In this document: in pieces, positions 1-11,091 of the stretch
Layout of the letters: every line of letters starts with the position of its first letter
Position numbering within the stretch: the stretch's first letter is position 1
From: Siphonodentalium dalli
Taxonomy: Eukaryota > Mollusca > Scaphopoda > Gadilida > Siphonodentaliidae
Assembly: GCA_032622095.1 (NCBI GenBank)
Contig: CP136069.1
Location: 88,560,958-88,624,957 of the forward strand
Reading direction: 5' to 3'
Length of the DNA stretch: 64,000 bases
Program-made: the position numbers and the translations under genes
Notes under the pieces: model-generated
Databases searched by the model: none
Told to the model about the DNA's origin: nothing
The model's input: only the letters and a program-made list of their open reading frames with translations

Positions 1-158
1 CAGACCTGTTCACAAACTTCATGGTAAATAGCACATTTTGCTTATGGAAAGCATATCGTAGAATCGTAACAAACACCAATGGTTTCAGTAACCGTACCCT
101 AATGAATGATGCTTAACTAAAATATATGTCTACTTGACTGTATGATTATCTATGATGT

Positions 159-161
<3 letters not shown>

Positions 162-212
<51 letters not shown>
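162..212. repeat. (TA)n microsatellite
   Basis: About 25 uninterrupted TA dinucleotides are seen directly. No gene is visible in the flanking first 430 bases. Confidence 0.95.
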
Positions 213-216
<4 letters not shown>

Positions 217-435
217 TGTCTGTCCGTCCAATATACGTGCCTTGACGCCCGTGTAACTTTGTATATCTGGTGAGTGGTAGCTGTGTGCACGTAAGAACGT
301 ACATTTATGTTTGTTTTGTTCATGTATGCTGCCATGTGTATGTGTGTAAGGGATGTCTGAGATGTTGCTTGTATTAAAATATGCATTACATACATATATA
401 TGTTTGTAAGTATTTTAATGTGTGTGTGAATTGAG

Positions 436-550
436 GTATGTTTTGTATGTGTATGTATGTATGTGCGTATGTAAGTATGTATGTATGAATGTATGAATGT
501 ATGTATGTGTGTATGTACGTATGTATGTATGTATCTATGTATGCATGTAT
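436..550. repeat. Degenerate (ATGT)n tetranucleotide repeat
   Basis: ATGT and GTAT units with point changes (ATGA, GCGT, AAGT) run for about 115 bases. The following 300 bases are AT-rich and show nothing recognisable. Confidence 0.9.
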
Positions 551-856
551 CGTGTATGGGACGTCGTATGTGTATGCCTATAACTAATGCAATGGTAGGC
601 GTAGGTGTGCATGAGAATGAAATTATGTAAATAGATGCTGCGTGTGTTGTGTTATTATTCTAATTGTTATTTGTATTGATATGACATATTTATACTTTTT
701 GTGTGGTCATGTTTTCTAATTGTATATATGTTAAATTTTCGTGATTGTATTTGACATCTCTTCATTATATGGAGGAAAATAAAAGATATATATATATTAC
801 CCCGACCCAGGTCTGACCCCTTACTTTTGCCAATTATATATTATATATACAATGGA

Positions 857-888
857 CCCCCCCCCCCCCACATATATATATATATATA
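857..888. repeat. Poly-C run (13 C) followed by (TA)n
   Basis: A C homopolymer is joined to a short CATATA/TA tract. The length of such a run is unreliable in most assemblies. Confidence 0.9.
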
Positions 889-1070
889 CGCCAATTATAA
901 CACGTGATACTGTTTTTCACCCCTACCTCCCCATGATTACATGTATACACCGTACCTACACCCATCCACGAATGTGCCCTATTGGTATACATGTTATATT
1001 AAATGTTCAATTGGTTTATTCACATGTATATATATATTCTCACTCTATTATACCAATATTTATGGTGACT

Positions 1071-1200
1071 TCAGGGGGGGGGGGGTCGGAAAAAAGTGAC
1101 ATGACATTAGGCTGAAAAAACGTTTTTCCGGCTCTTGTGTACCCACCACCCCCCTATTTGAAGGAAAAAATATTTTTTCCAACCCACCCCCTTTTTACCT
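1071..1200. repeat. Poly-G bounded repeat with GGAAAAAA motifs
   Basis: Twelve G (1074-1085) are followed by TCGGAAAAAAGTGACATG and then by an inverted version ending in AAAATATTTTTTCCAACCCACCCCC. The same design (G or C run, GGAAAAAAGT, CCACCC) recurs at 2560-2651, 62060-62170 and 62470-62620. This suggests a dispersed family. Its class is not recognised. Confidence 0.6.
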
Positions 1201-1753
1201 CCAAATCTGTAATATTACACCATTTAAGCTTGATGGTCAGTATTACAGTTACCCTATTTCCATTTCTGGTTCTTCTAAGTCATTCCAACTTTTGTAACAA
1301 CACGAAACAGGTTCTAAAAAAATACCTGGAAAAACCCAAAATAACACACAGAATACATGTGCTGATCAGTAAATTATTGATTGATTCTTCCCCAAATATT
1401 GTCTAAGGTAGCTCATAATGCTCATTATACATGTAAACAAATATAAAAGCATTAGTGTACCTTCTTTTCATCACAGAAAGTGTAACTTTAGATGTGTCCC
1501 ATAGTATCACATGAATTTATGTCAATTATGATTTTTGAAAAAATTATTAGGGCAACACCACCTGGCAATTAACTCTCCAACAATACAGGTATTCAGCTGA
1601 AATCCACTATGTATCACAAAACTAATTTTCATTTCCATGAGCTGAGTTCTTGGGCTAGGTACTGTGCTAAGGCCAGACCCAGGTCAAGCATTCATACAAA
1701 TACATGTACTGCGTGTAAATAGAAACTTGAAAATAAGACGGTCATATGCAGTC
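1201..1753. other. No gene seen
   Basis: AT-rich sequence with only short spurious open frames. No repeat or motif is recognised apart from scattered ACATGT words. Confidence 0.6.
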
Positions 1754-1954
1754 TGCAGAATAATCTCCAAGGAGGGTGAGTTTTGTGATGCTACCCAGCA
1801 GAGTGGGCTATAGCATTACCAAATTCACCATATGTGACCCTCATATATAGCTAGTTCTCCATGGTTGGTCGAGACCAAAATAGAATGAGGTCGTTAGAGG
1901 TTGAATTTGTTGATGCTATGCCGGGTAGTATCGCCAAATTCGCCCTCTGCAGAC
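1754..1954. repeat. Hairpin-pair element, degenerate copy
   Basis: Two imperfect palindromes (1754-1844 and 1882-1954) each have the form GCAGAATGAGGTC...GGGTGAATTTGTGATGCTA...TAGCRTYACCAAATTCRCC...CTCTGC. The same hairpin pairs occur at 43671-44063 and 49603-50006. Here the core between the hairpins is reduced to about 40 bases. Confidence 0.65.
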
Positions 1955-2559
1955 TTCGATCATTTTGCTGATGACCAGCACATTATTTTTAGACTTGCAT
2001 ATTATATTAAGTTATATTATATTTTCTTTCCCTTCTTTTCACTCATCTGTTCTGATTTTGTTTATTCCACTTAGCAGCCTTCTCCATATCTACACATTCA
2101 AGGTCTATGTATGCTCGCCCAATCTTTTATCTGGGTCCCACCATCTCAAGATTATTATCTCAGTGATATGCGTTGTTGCAGTCTACAGTCCCATGCCAAG
2201 TTCCGATACAATTTTGACTGAGTCATCTGGTCTGATCAGGTATAATGAGTAAATATTAATGAGATAAATGAATAGCTTTTTTCATTTTATTTATATTAAA
2301 GTTTATTCATGTGCTACATAACTGTCCATTTTCATCTGGAACCAGTAGCATTGGTACATGGCAATGTGATCGGATGTAAAAGGCGAATTCCTGAGAGTTG
2401 GTTCGTAATCTGGATTTCTGAGAAGCATCATGCCCATATCCACACTAACTACCCCCCTAAGCACTGCCCTAAGTGTCATACACACCTTAACAATGATGCT
2501 GAACACTTTGAGGCATTTATATTGAAGAAATGTTGTAAGAGGAAAAAATTGCGACCACT
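1955..2559. other. No gene seen
   Basis: Pyrimidine-rich on the plus strand near 2000-2100. Open frames here have no recognisable protein features. Confidence 0.5.
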
Positions 2560-2651
2560 CAGGAAAAAAGTGACTTTTTCGCAGCTGAACCACCCACCCA
2601 CCCCGACCTAGTGTATGGAAAAAAGTGGATGACCCCCCCCCCCCCCCCCCC
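2560..2651. repeat. Poly-C bounded repeat (19 C) with GGAAAAAAGT motifs
   Basis: GGAAAAAAGTGACTTTTTCGC, CACCCACCCACCCC and a second GGAAAAAAGT are followed by 19 C at 2633-2651. It is the same family design as 1071-1200. Confidence 0.6.
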
Positions 2652-3495
2652 TGGTGACTTGAGAATAAACTATCTATCTGTATCTCAAGCTGGGATCGGC
2701 GCATTGTTGTACAATCAACGACAATCAATGACAATCTATGGACAAAAGCGTGCTGAGCGCTGCATCGAGATTGGTGTGTTGGTGTCTCCAAACCTGAGCA
2801 TGCACGTGAAAGCGGCTTATATCCGTGTTGTATAGCGGTATATGTATGCTGTCGCCGTTCGACATGGATCACGGGGAAGGGGTGGTGCGGATTTCTCACC
2901 CCCCCCCTATGCTGATGTCACGACGTTGTCAGTTTTACGGGTGGAGGAAAGTCTACGCAGAGACTAAATTCACAGAGAAACACTCCGTTGTGTGTAGAAA
3001 TACCGACACCGGAAAGGACCGACAAACTTGCCCAGATACACGAATAAGATTATCCTCACTTAGAGTGAATCGCAGATTCGTCAGCGCTAGATGGCAAATG
3101 GCGGGCATAATGCCCCGAGCATTCTACCGACGCGACCACCGGCGCCCTTTACAATCAATGTATAGTGTAAAATAGTGTTTGTTCAGATCAAGAACCAACT
3201 ATATATTGTTCAACTTTGCGTCAAAATATGACACATAAATTACATTCATCCCTTTAAAACATTTCGAACCATTATTATAGGGGATATCAGGTGGGAATTT
3301 CCAACAACTGGAAATAGTGAGGTACTTGTTGAAAATTTTCAACAATTCATTGGGGTGAGGGGGTGACATGTGCAATGTAATTTCGCGGACTTGGGAATTT
3401 GCAATAAATTGAAAATTTAGAAAGATTCTAAATAACTATCGCCGTGATTGAAGTTATTGAAAATAATTTTCCAGAAAATGTAACAATGTCACAAC
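2652..3495. other. Slightly GC-richer stretch, no gene supported
   Basis: A 116-codon frame exists at 2825-3175 (plus), but it has no recognisable domain, is rich in R and S as expected by chance, and overlaps a C run. From 3180 on the sequence is AT-rich and featureless. Confidence 0.45.
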
Positions 3496-3518
3496 GGGGG
3501 TGTGGGTGGGGGGTGGGT
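3496..3518 (+). other. G-quadruplex-type G-tract cluster
   Basis: Four G tracts of three or more, separated by one to three bases (GGGGG-TGT-GGG-T-GGGGGG-T-GGG), are seen directly. Structure formation is inferred. Confidence 0.5.
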
Positions 3519-4158
3519 GTATCGGGAAAAAAATCGAGATGGGTGCGTTGTATCTCACTCCCGATAGCAGATATTTCCATTGCCATGTAATTTTTTTCGA
3601 AATCCACGTTTAAAGATAAATTATGACAAATAAACTAATTTGAAATGTCAAGGCTTAAGAAACTGGACAAAATAAATCATTAATCAAGAGCAGGGGTCCC
3701 ATGCATTTAATTTAATTTAATTCAATTTAATTGGACATTTCCTTATATTGAACCACAATTTTTCGTTCTGTCTTAATATAATTTTGAGAGTTTTTGCTGT
3801 TATATTGTATATCCAGTCCAGCAATAATTTATTCTAAAATGATGAATTAGCACTATCAAAACTAGCTCCGACCTGAATTAATTTCAGAAACACGGAACGA
3901 AAGACACCCGCATCCAATGCGGATTACGTTCCGATTGCAAAACTACAATCATTCCCTATTTATCCGTGTCAACCAAACCCATCGATAACATATTAGAAAT
4001 AATAGCACGAAAAATCTTACTTAGTCCATCTAACGGTAATATGCTTTCAAACACGGCAAGGATGTTATAAATAAAACTCCACTGTAAAGCCAGATAAACG
4101 CACGCATGATTACAATCAAATTACCAATCTGTATCGTTACTGCGAAAACAGAAAAAAG
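3519..4158. other. No gene seen
   Basis: AT-rich sequence with a short TTTAATTTAAT pentamer run near 3707-3732. Nothing else is recognised. Confidence 0.5.
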
Positions 4159-4510
4159 GTATTCTCGTCTCAGGTTCAAGTCTCGGTTTATACAAAAATC
4201 TCAGACCAGGGGGTACTAGGTCTCAGTTGTAGACTATTACATATAACACACATAATTATCGATTATATTACATTTTGTCCAGTTCATATATAATTATAAT
4301 CTTTCTTCAACACAGCATATCAATAAAACAAAATTCCTATTTGGTTAACATAAAGATAAATGCTTCAAAAAAATACATATGTTTCTGTTACCAGAACTTG
4401 TACGTTACCACATGGTTCGAATTATGAACTGATCGACAAAGGATTGAATGACAATAAGAAGGCAAACCATGGTTTACGTAAACCTGAGTTTCAAAAAGAC
4501 GAGAATACGG
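4159..4510. repeat. Candidate short inverted-repeat element
   Basis: GTATTCTCGTCT...CAGGTT..GGTTTA at 4160-4193 is mirrored by TAAACCTGAG...AGACGAGAATAC at 4480-4509, enclosing about 290 bases. A perfect 14-bp palindrome, GGTTTACGTAAACC, lies at the right end. No clear target-site duplication was found, so element status is tentative. Confidence 0.35.
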
Positions 4511-4813
4511 ACCAGTGCTGACCAATAATTCCAGCTTACTCGCCTGGAAGCTGGGTAACACATGGCGATCACCGTGGTTTCGACCTGGTTTAGACTATAG
4601 TTTACATGAAACCCTGGTCTAGACCAGGGACAAGAATTCGGCCGACAGAGCTCATCTACTCTGGCATTCAGCTGCTAATGTATGTATTTTTTTTTATTAT
4701 TTATTCATTCAATTTTTATATATATTATGTACATGTAGTATTGTATACGTAACACAAAACATTTACTGATATAATACTACGAGATGGGGAGGGTGGGTCA
4801 CTGGCACTCCAAC

Positions 4814-4826
4814 TGTCTCTCGCTCT

Positions 4827-4875
<49 letters not shown>

Positions 4876-4884
4876 TCTCTCTCG
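4814..4884. repeat. (CT)n microsatellite
   Basis: An almost pure CT dinucleotide tract. On the minus strand it is (GA)n and abuts the 3' end of the LINE that follows, so it may be derived from that element's tail. Confidence 0.9.
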
Positions 4885-4894
4885 CTTAAACGAA

Positions 4895-6892
4895 AATATT
4901 TATATTCTAATTGTTCGGTGCTAGTGATTTTATATTAATTTCTAAATATATTAGTTTAATAAAGATAAAAATGAAAATATTAAATATTCATAATATATTA
5001 AAACTGTCCCGGGAGACTCTCTTCGTTTTGAATGTTTCTGTTCTTAGCAAGCCGTTATTAAAGGTTTAATGTGTTCCCATTCATTTTGGAATGTTTGCAT
5101 TTGATCGCGCTGAAGTGCTATATATCTGCCTGCGTGGTATCTTCTCTCGATATCCAGGGAAAGCGATTTAATGGTCAATTTATCGGGGTTAAATTTGGTT
5201 TTGTTCAGGTATAGTACTTAATAATTGTAAGTAAAAGGTATTCAGTTTCGTTATTCGTCTGTGTCTGCGAATGTGTTCCAAGAATGATGTTTTTCTTTGT
5301 CAGATCGAGGTTTAAATTATGTTTAGACAGCCATTGTTGTGTGTCTACCAGGAAAGAGCGTACAGTGGGGCAATTGTAGAAAATATGAGATATCGTTTCT
5401 TCATAGCTATGGCATCTTTGACATAGTCCGTCAGATCTTAGTTTCATATTTTTTTTAAGTTTGTTTGTTCCTAGTATTCTAGTCAAAATTCTGTACTGAA
5501 ACCAACCGTATTTTGTATCCATTAAATGGAAGAAGGGCGCGGAGAAGGTCTGTTTCCATGGAATATCTGTATTTAATTCGTTTTCCCATTTATTCTTTGC
5601 AGATGATGTTTGAGTTTTAACCATTGATAAAAAAGTGTCATAAAAAAAATTGCCCCCACTTTTATTCCGTAACAAGATTGATATATTCTCTGGAATTATT
5701 GGAAGTTCTACTATTTTGACTTCCTGGTCACTGTTATAGTCAAGTTTAATTATTTGTCTATGTAATCCATGCAATGTGAGAACATTTGTGGCTATACCTA
5801 ATTTGTTTTCCAAATATTCGACTGTCAACAAATTACATCTCTCGTCATACAGGTCATTGATAAAAACAATTCCTTTCTTTCTCCACTCATTGATGTTCAA
5901 GCACCTCTCGTTGATTATGATATTGTCATTGTTCCATAGTGTTTGTGTTTTTATATTTTGTTGCTGATATGCTTTAGCGGAAATAAAGTTACGCCACGTT
6001 TTTACCACGTCCCTCCAAAATAAATTTCGAATTGTATGTTCGACCGATTTAAGATATTTTTGTCCATATGTTGAAAATAAAGGATCAGATAATATATTGG
6101 TAGGTGCTAATCCAGTCCAGCTGCTGTCTGACGTTAACATTCTTGGATCCAACTTATTTTCATTGAGTCAATAACAAAAGTTACATTGACCATTCGCAAC
6201 CCGCCAGTCTCATATGGTTGGTAAATTTGATTACGCTTTATTCTGTCACGTTTTCCATTCCAAATGAATTTGAACATGATGCTGTTTAAGTCAGTAATAA
6301 TTTTTTCCCCTGGAGTAGGAAGAGAAGTAAAGAGATGAACGAGTTTTGGGATAATCGTTGATTTGATTACTACTATTTTCCCCAGAGGAGTTAATTATCT
6401 GTGATTCCATTTGCCCAGTGTTTCCTTGATTTCATCCATTTTTTTAGCGTAGTTAATATCTAAAATGTTTGACAAATTTGTGCTAAAGTTTATGCCTAAG
6501 AGGCTAAATTCACTGGATATGGGGATGCGGCAATCAGGTATTGGTAATGACGAACAGGCTTTCTTCGGCCCTAACCAGACTATTTGACATTTGTCTATGT
6601 TTATCTTGAGACCAGAAATTATTTCGACTGAGTCCAGTATATTTAGAGCCTCCCGAAGACTAGTTTCGCTACCATCAAGGATCAGTGTGGTATTCTGTCT
6701 GTCATGCCGAGAGTTATCCCCCTTATGTTTTTGTTTTCCCTGATCATTGTGGCAAACACTTCCGCGCAGAGCAAAAAAATATAAGGGGAGACAGGGTCGC
6801 CCTGCCTACATCCTCTAGAAGGTTGGAAAAAACGTGAGATATGTCCGTTCACTAAAACAGCTGACTGTATATTTGTATAGAAGAGTTATACC
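4895..6892 (-). pseudogene. LINE ORF2 3' half (L1/Tx1-like), decayed
   Basis: This is the C-terminal part of a non-LTR retrotransposon reverse transcriptase, read on the minus strand. From its 5' side the reading holds TNIQSAVLVNGHISRFF, then the RT block RQGDPVSPYIFLLCAEVF (near 6790), then a lesion that deletes the catalytic YADD box, leaving only TTLILDGSE. Next come LKINIDKCQIVWLG and a connection region. The 315-codon frame 5205-6152 carries the zinc-knuckle block CQRCHSYEETISHIFYNCP. After a small insertion near 5210 the protein continues to a stop at 5044. At least three frameshifts and one in-frame stop make it dead. Homology stops abruptly near 6892, so the copy is 5'-truncated. The wording of the RT and knuckle motifs fits the L1/Tx1 group; the exact clade is inferred. 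Confidence 0.85.
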
Positions 6893-7510
6893 GCGACAAC
6901 TGGCACCCCAGATCGGGACTAAAGTCCTCGGAAAGAATATCATGCACGTATTCGCGCCAATTGACCGATAATGACTGGCAGGATATACATGTACTTCGAC
7001 ACGGAACACACAGGCTTACGGAAATCAGCGAAATTTCGCATCCAGGAATTGCAGATCGAACAGTCAGATGCAATAGCATTACAACTCATCGTGGCATTAT
7101 GGTTACGGTAAACAATCAAATATCGACACTCGCACAGGATTCAGACGGAATACGAATAATTATAAAAATTCAGAATTTTCTTCATTAAGATATGACATTA
7201 ATTTGTTGCACCAAAAACTTTCGGGGTTACTACATGTATAGTTACCCAATGAATATTCCTTGGAGATATGCATTTTTGTTTCATATATCGCCACAATATT
7301 TATTTAGTTAAAGTATTCAATGGTATACTATATACCAGTGTAATAAGATGAAGATATTCTATTCACGCATACATTTATACAACAGAGAAAGTAAATGTTT
7401 ATCTGGTCGCGTATTATCTCCAATGATCCCATTGTTTAAATACATATATATTAAATACTTCCAAATATTAATGACTATCTCAAATCAATCTTCTGATATG
7501 ACCTTTTGCT
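6893..7510. other. No gene seen
   Basis: Flanking sequence between the LINE truncation point and the foldback. Short frames only. Confidence 0.5.
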
Positions 7511-8220
7511 AGGTGTGTGAAGTTGGTTTGACATTGGACGTTCAACAACAACGATCTAAAATCCGCTTATTACCAGCTTAAAATTACTGTGAAGTTGGTT
7601 TGACATTGGACGTTCAACAACAACAACGATCTAAAATCCGCTTATTACCAGCTGAATCGAATCGCACAGAGGCACAGGTAGAACCGCTTTGTTTCGGTCC
7701 AAGCGGTATTGCGTGGGAATAATCTATGCTCCATAGGATTTCCCTACCGAAATTTCAAGGTTATTGATCCACTGGTTTTGCCTCTACCCTCTGCACTCAC
7801 GGCGAACTTTAGACGTCCATTTGTTTACCTTTCGAAAGACATTCAAACAGACATTCAAATATATGCTTCTGGCCCAATTATAGGGCCCGTTTCGGGTGCC
7901 ATGGGCGTACCTGGATGTGTAACGAATGAAAATCATCGGCATATCATAATGCTAGCAGTTTGTGAGATAATGGGGGTGATCAAATATTTGGGAATACCGC
8001 TGTGAAGTTGGACGGACGTTGGACGTTCGTGGACATTCGCGACACGGTCTGTTTTCGATAAAATACCATAGACTCGCATTTGTTGATATGACTAACAGCT
8101 GCCTTGTGCCCACACAACTCTTATTTTAAAAAATCACCTTCCTTGCAAACATATTTCCATGTAAATAATCAAATTGTTGAACGTCCACGAACGTCCAACG
8201 TCCGTCTAACTTCACAGCAG
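7511..8220 (+). repeat. Foldback element, left arm (~710 bp)
   Basis: It begins AGGTGTGTGAAGTTGG and ends CTTCACAGCAG, and is matched in reverse complement by 8652-9369. The arms differ by a 7-bp insertion of GTTGGAC in the right arm, a one-base A-run difference and very few substitutions. The first ~75 bases (7514-7588) are repeated directly at 7589-7660, both containing TGTGAAGTTGGTTTGACATT. Near identity of the arms indicates recent origin or gene conversion. A 98-codon frame is present in both arms but resembles no known protein. Confidence 0.9.
8000..8217. mobile_element. Nested miniature inverted-repeat unit inside the foldback arm
   Basis: CTGTGAAGTTGGACGGACGT at 8000 is mirrored by the reverse complement ending at 8217, giving ~35-bp inverted ends around a 150-bp core. 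The ends are built of repeated GGACGTT words. A mirror copy lies in the right arm at 8655-8873. Non-autonomous DNA-transposon status is inferred. Confidence 0.6.
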
Positions 8221-8651
8221 TTTCCAAAAAAAAAACCGCAGTTTCCAGTTTGCACCAGGAGACTTCTCTAGACCTAATTCGCTCTCTCCAATTCACAAAT
8301 TTTAAACTTTTTTTTTTTACAGAATTTTGCCGAATGTTCCTTTCCCCTTTGAAAAACATTCAAACAGAAATTCAAATATGTACACATGTAGAACCGCTTT
8401 GTTTCGGTCCAAGCGGTATTGCGTGGGAATAATCTATGCTCCATACCGAAATTTCAAGGTTATTGATCCACTGGTTTTGATTGATTGTTTATTAGCAAAG
8501 CCAACAGTTAAGTTGGAACATGCAATAACATATATACAAACTATACACAAGGCACACATATCATATAAGTCATATCAATAAAAATACATACACACACAAT
8601 TATATTGTAATCCATGATGCTTCAATTGAGAGCAAACGATGAAATTTATTC
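8221..8651. other. Foldback spacer with rearranged arm fragments and a LINE 3' tail
   Basis: Positions 8392-8477 are a further copy of arm sequence 7681-7777, with an 11-bp deletion after CTCCAT. Positions 8478-8640 carry TTGATTGATTGTTTATTAGC, which resembles the 3' tail of a minus-strand LINE. No gene is present. Confidence 0.6.
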
Positions 8652-9369
8652 CTGCTGTGAAGTTAGACGGACGTTGGACGTTCGTGGACGTTCAACAATT
8701 TGATTATTTACATGGAAATATGTTTGCAAGGAAGGTGATTTTTTTTAAATAAGAGTTGTGTGGGCACAAGGCAGCTGTTAGTCATATCAACAAATGCGAG
8801 TCTATGGTATTTTATCGAAAACAGACCGTGTCGCGAATGTCCACGAACGTCCAACGTCCGTCCAACTTCACAGCGGTATTCCCAAATATTTGATCACCCC
8901 CATTATCTCACAAACTGCTAGCATTATGATATGACGATGATTTTCATTCGTTACACATCCAGGTACGCCCATGGCACCCGAAACGGGCCCTATAATTGGG
9001 CCAGAAGCATATATTTGAATGTCTGTTTGAATGTCTTTCGAAAGGTAAACAAATGGACGTCTAAAGTTCGCCGTGAGTGCAGAGGGTAGAGGCAAAACCA
9101 GTGGATCAATAACCTTGAAATTTCGGTAGGGAAATCCTATGGAGCATAGATTATTCCCACGCAATACCGCTTGGACCGAAACAAAGCGGTTCTACCTGTG
9201 CCTCTGTGCGATTCGATTCAGCTGGTAATAAGCGGATTTTAGATCGTTGTTGTTGTTGAACGTCCAACGTCCAATGTCAAACCAACTTCACAGTAATTTT
9301 AAGCTGGTAATAAGCGGATTTTAGATCGTTGTTGTTGAACGTCCAATGTCAAACCAACTTCACACACCT
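8652..9369 (-). repeat. Foldback element, right arm (~718 bp)
   Basis: Reverse complement of 7511-8220, ending CCAACTTCACACACCT. No clear target-site duplication flanks the pair, so the outer limits mark where symmetry stops. Confidence 0.9.
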
Positions 9370-9461
9370 CCTGTTGCTACACAACATGGAATCCTCAAGG
9401 GCGAGTAAACATAATCGAAGACGTTTGGAAAGTTACATCGCAGTGGTGTCGGAGGTAGGGT

Positions 9462-10536
9462 CAATCAGATAATACGATCGATGTATCAATGAAGTTATTT
9501 TCAAGTTAAAATATATGCAGGAGTTGGACCACTGCATATTTCAACTGTCGTTGTCAGACAAGGCTATCCCATATCACCCGCGTTGTTCAAGATATTCATT
9601 GATGATGTAAAACTTTCACTATATATGTCTGATGCATGAACCCATATTCATCAATAGCCGCCCACTCAATCAACTTTTATGTACATATGATTTAATTTTG
9701 TTGTCGGAAATAAAACAAGATTTCAAAAATTGTCTCAATGCGCTGGAAACATATACTCAATATAATGATCTCGTGGTCAATGCAAGCAAACCAAAATGTG
9801 TAATTTTCAGATTGAAGAATACCAAACGGGGGCCGAATTTCAATATCAATGGACAAACGCTTGAATTATGCAATGAATTATATGGAAACTATGATGTTGA
9901 TAAACCAAATCGTTGGAAACTTCAAGGAATTCAAGAAAAGGAGTTTGTGAGAACATTGAAAACCATTTTACAACATTAACTCTGCCAACAAGAAACCGAC
10001 CGCTGGCAATAAGACAAGAACGTGTGGGTTGTTTAAAGCAAGTTACGAAATGGAGCCATACATTTGCGACACGCGTTCCAATAAAGCGAGAATTCTATTT
10101 ACGAGATTGTGAATCAGCAATCATTGATTGGAAATTGAACAGGGGAGACACAAACAGCCCAACTACCCGTTAAGAAAAGATTGTGTAAATGTAAACAAAT
10201 TGAAACAGAATATCATTTTATATTAGAATGTACAGCCTACAAAAGTATGCGTGATTCATATTTTAAGGACATAATCACAGAGTTCTCACATTTTTCAGAT
10301 ATGACGAATTATTTCCAATAAAAGCTAGTCAATTAATGATTTAAGACAGATGAATTCAATGTTACGAAGCAAAGAGAGAAATAATTCGTTAGGAAATAAC
10401 ATTGTATATGAATATGCATATATGTTACTCATCTAATAAAAATAGTCAATGTTTGTCAAACTATATGTATTTTATTCATGTTTGCAACTGCCATTTTGGG
10501 TGTATTTTGCACGAGATCTTATCTTATCCTATCTTA
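9462..10536 (+). pseudogene. LINE reverse-transcriptase relic
   Basis: Broken frames read IIRSMYQ, then VVVRQGYPISPALFKIFIDD (RT block B), then a degraded catalytic box, CTYDLILLSE in place of a YADD-type motif, followed by LNALETYTQYNDLVVNASK (typical of LINE RT after motif C). Much of the connection region is missing. Near 10165-10330 a C-terminal knuckle reads RLCKCKQIETEYHFILEC. The sequence ends with a TATCT/TATCC tail at 10515-10536, typical of CR1/L2/Jockey-group 3' ends. It is 5'-truncated, internally deleted and non-functional. Clade assignment is inferred. Confidence 0.8.
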
Positions 10537-11091
10537 CATTTGATATTGATATATTTGATAGGCAACCTATTCGTTAACAACTAGTTAAATTAACTAATTA
10601 AATTAATTCAAGTTATTTCAATGCACATCTATTCTTATGTTTTTATCATTATTACTTAATGGGTTTCCACGCCAGGTGGGTGGAAAGTTTAGATGGACCT
10701 ACACATAAAACTACTTAATAGATAAGTTAGAACACCAAATGGAGGAATCTATACTATCTTCAGATATCTAGCATATTATATAACAATACAAATGTCGAAA
10801 AGATGAATTTAATCATAGTTTTAGAAGGGATATTTTGGGAAGAGCGTTCTCATTAAGTATACATAATAGGTGCATGAAATGAAATGCATAACTGCCATAA
10901 AAATTACATGATATGAACTAGTAAAATGTTCGAATGGCAATTTAATTGAGTTCAATACTGCTTCAAGAATATCAAAATTATGTTAAATGTGTGCTAGAAA
11001 AAATGTGAGACGCCATTACTATCAACTGTTACATCAAGGAACTAGACTAATGTTGGTATGCAGGTCAGCTAGTTCACTCAAGCTGGGAGCA
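10537..11091. other. No gene seen
   Basis: AT-rich flank between two LINE relics. GGGTTTCCACGCC at 10662 has a partial inverted counterpart (GTGTGGAAACCCC) at 13716. Confidence 0.45.

Noticed and set aside
2303-2899. 198-codon minus-strand frame
   Set aside because: It runs through a 19-base C homopolymer and a second C run. Composition is driven by the repeat and homologous repeats are not open.
2825-3175. 116-codon plus-strand frame
   Set aside because: No domain, no codon pattern, overlapping frames also open. GC-richer sequence lengthens chance frames.
7709-9164. Identical 98-codon frames in both foldback arms (7709-8005 plus, 8868-9164 minus)
   Set aside because: They are identical because the arms are inverted copies. 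No recognisable domain, and the third copy in the spacer is broken. One substitution between arms is silent, but a single site is not evidence of coding.
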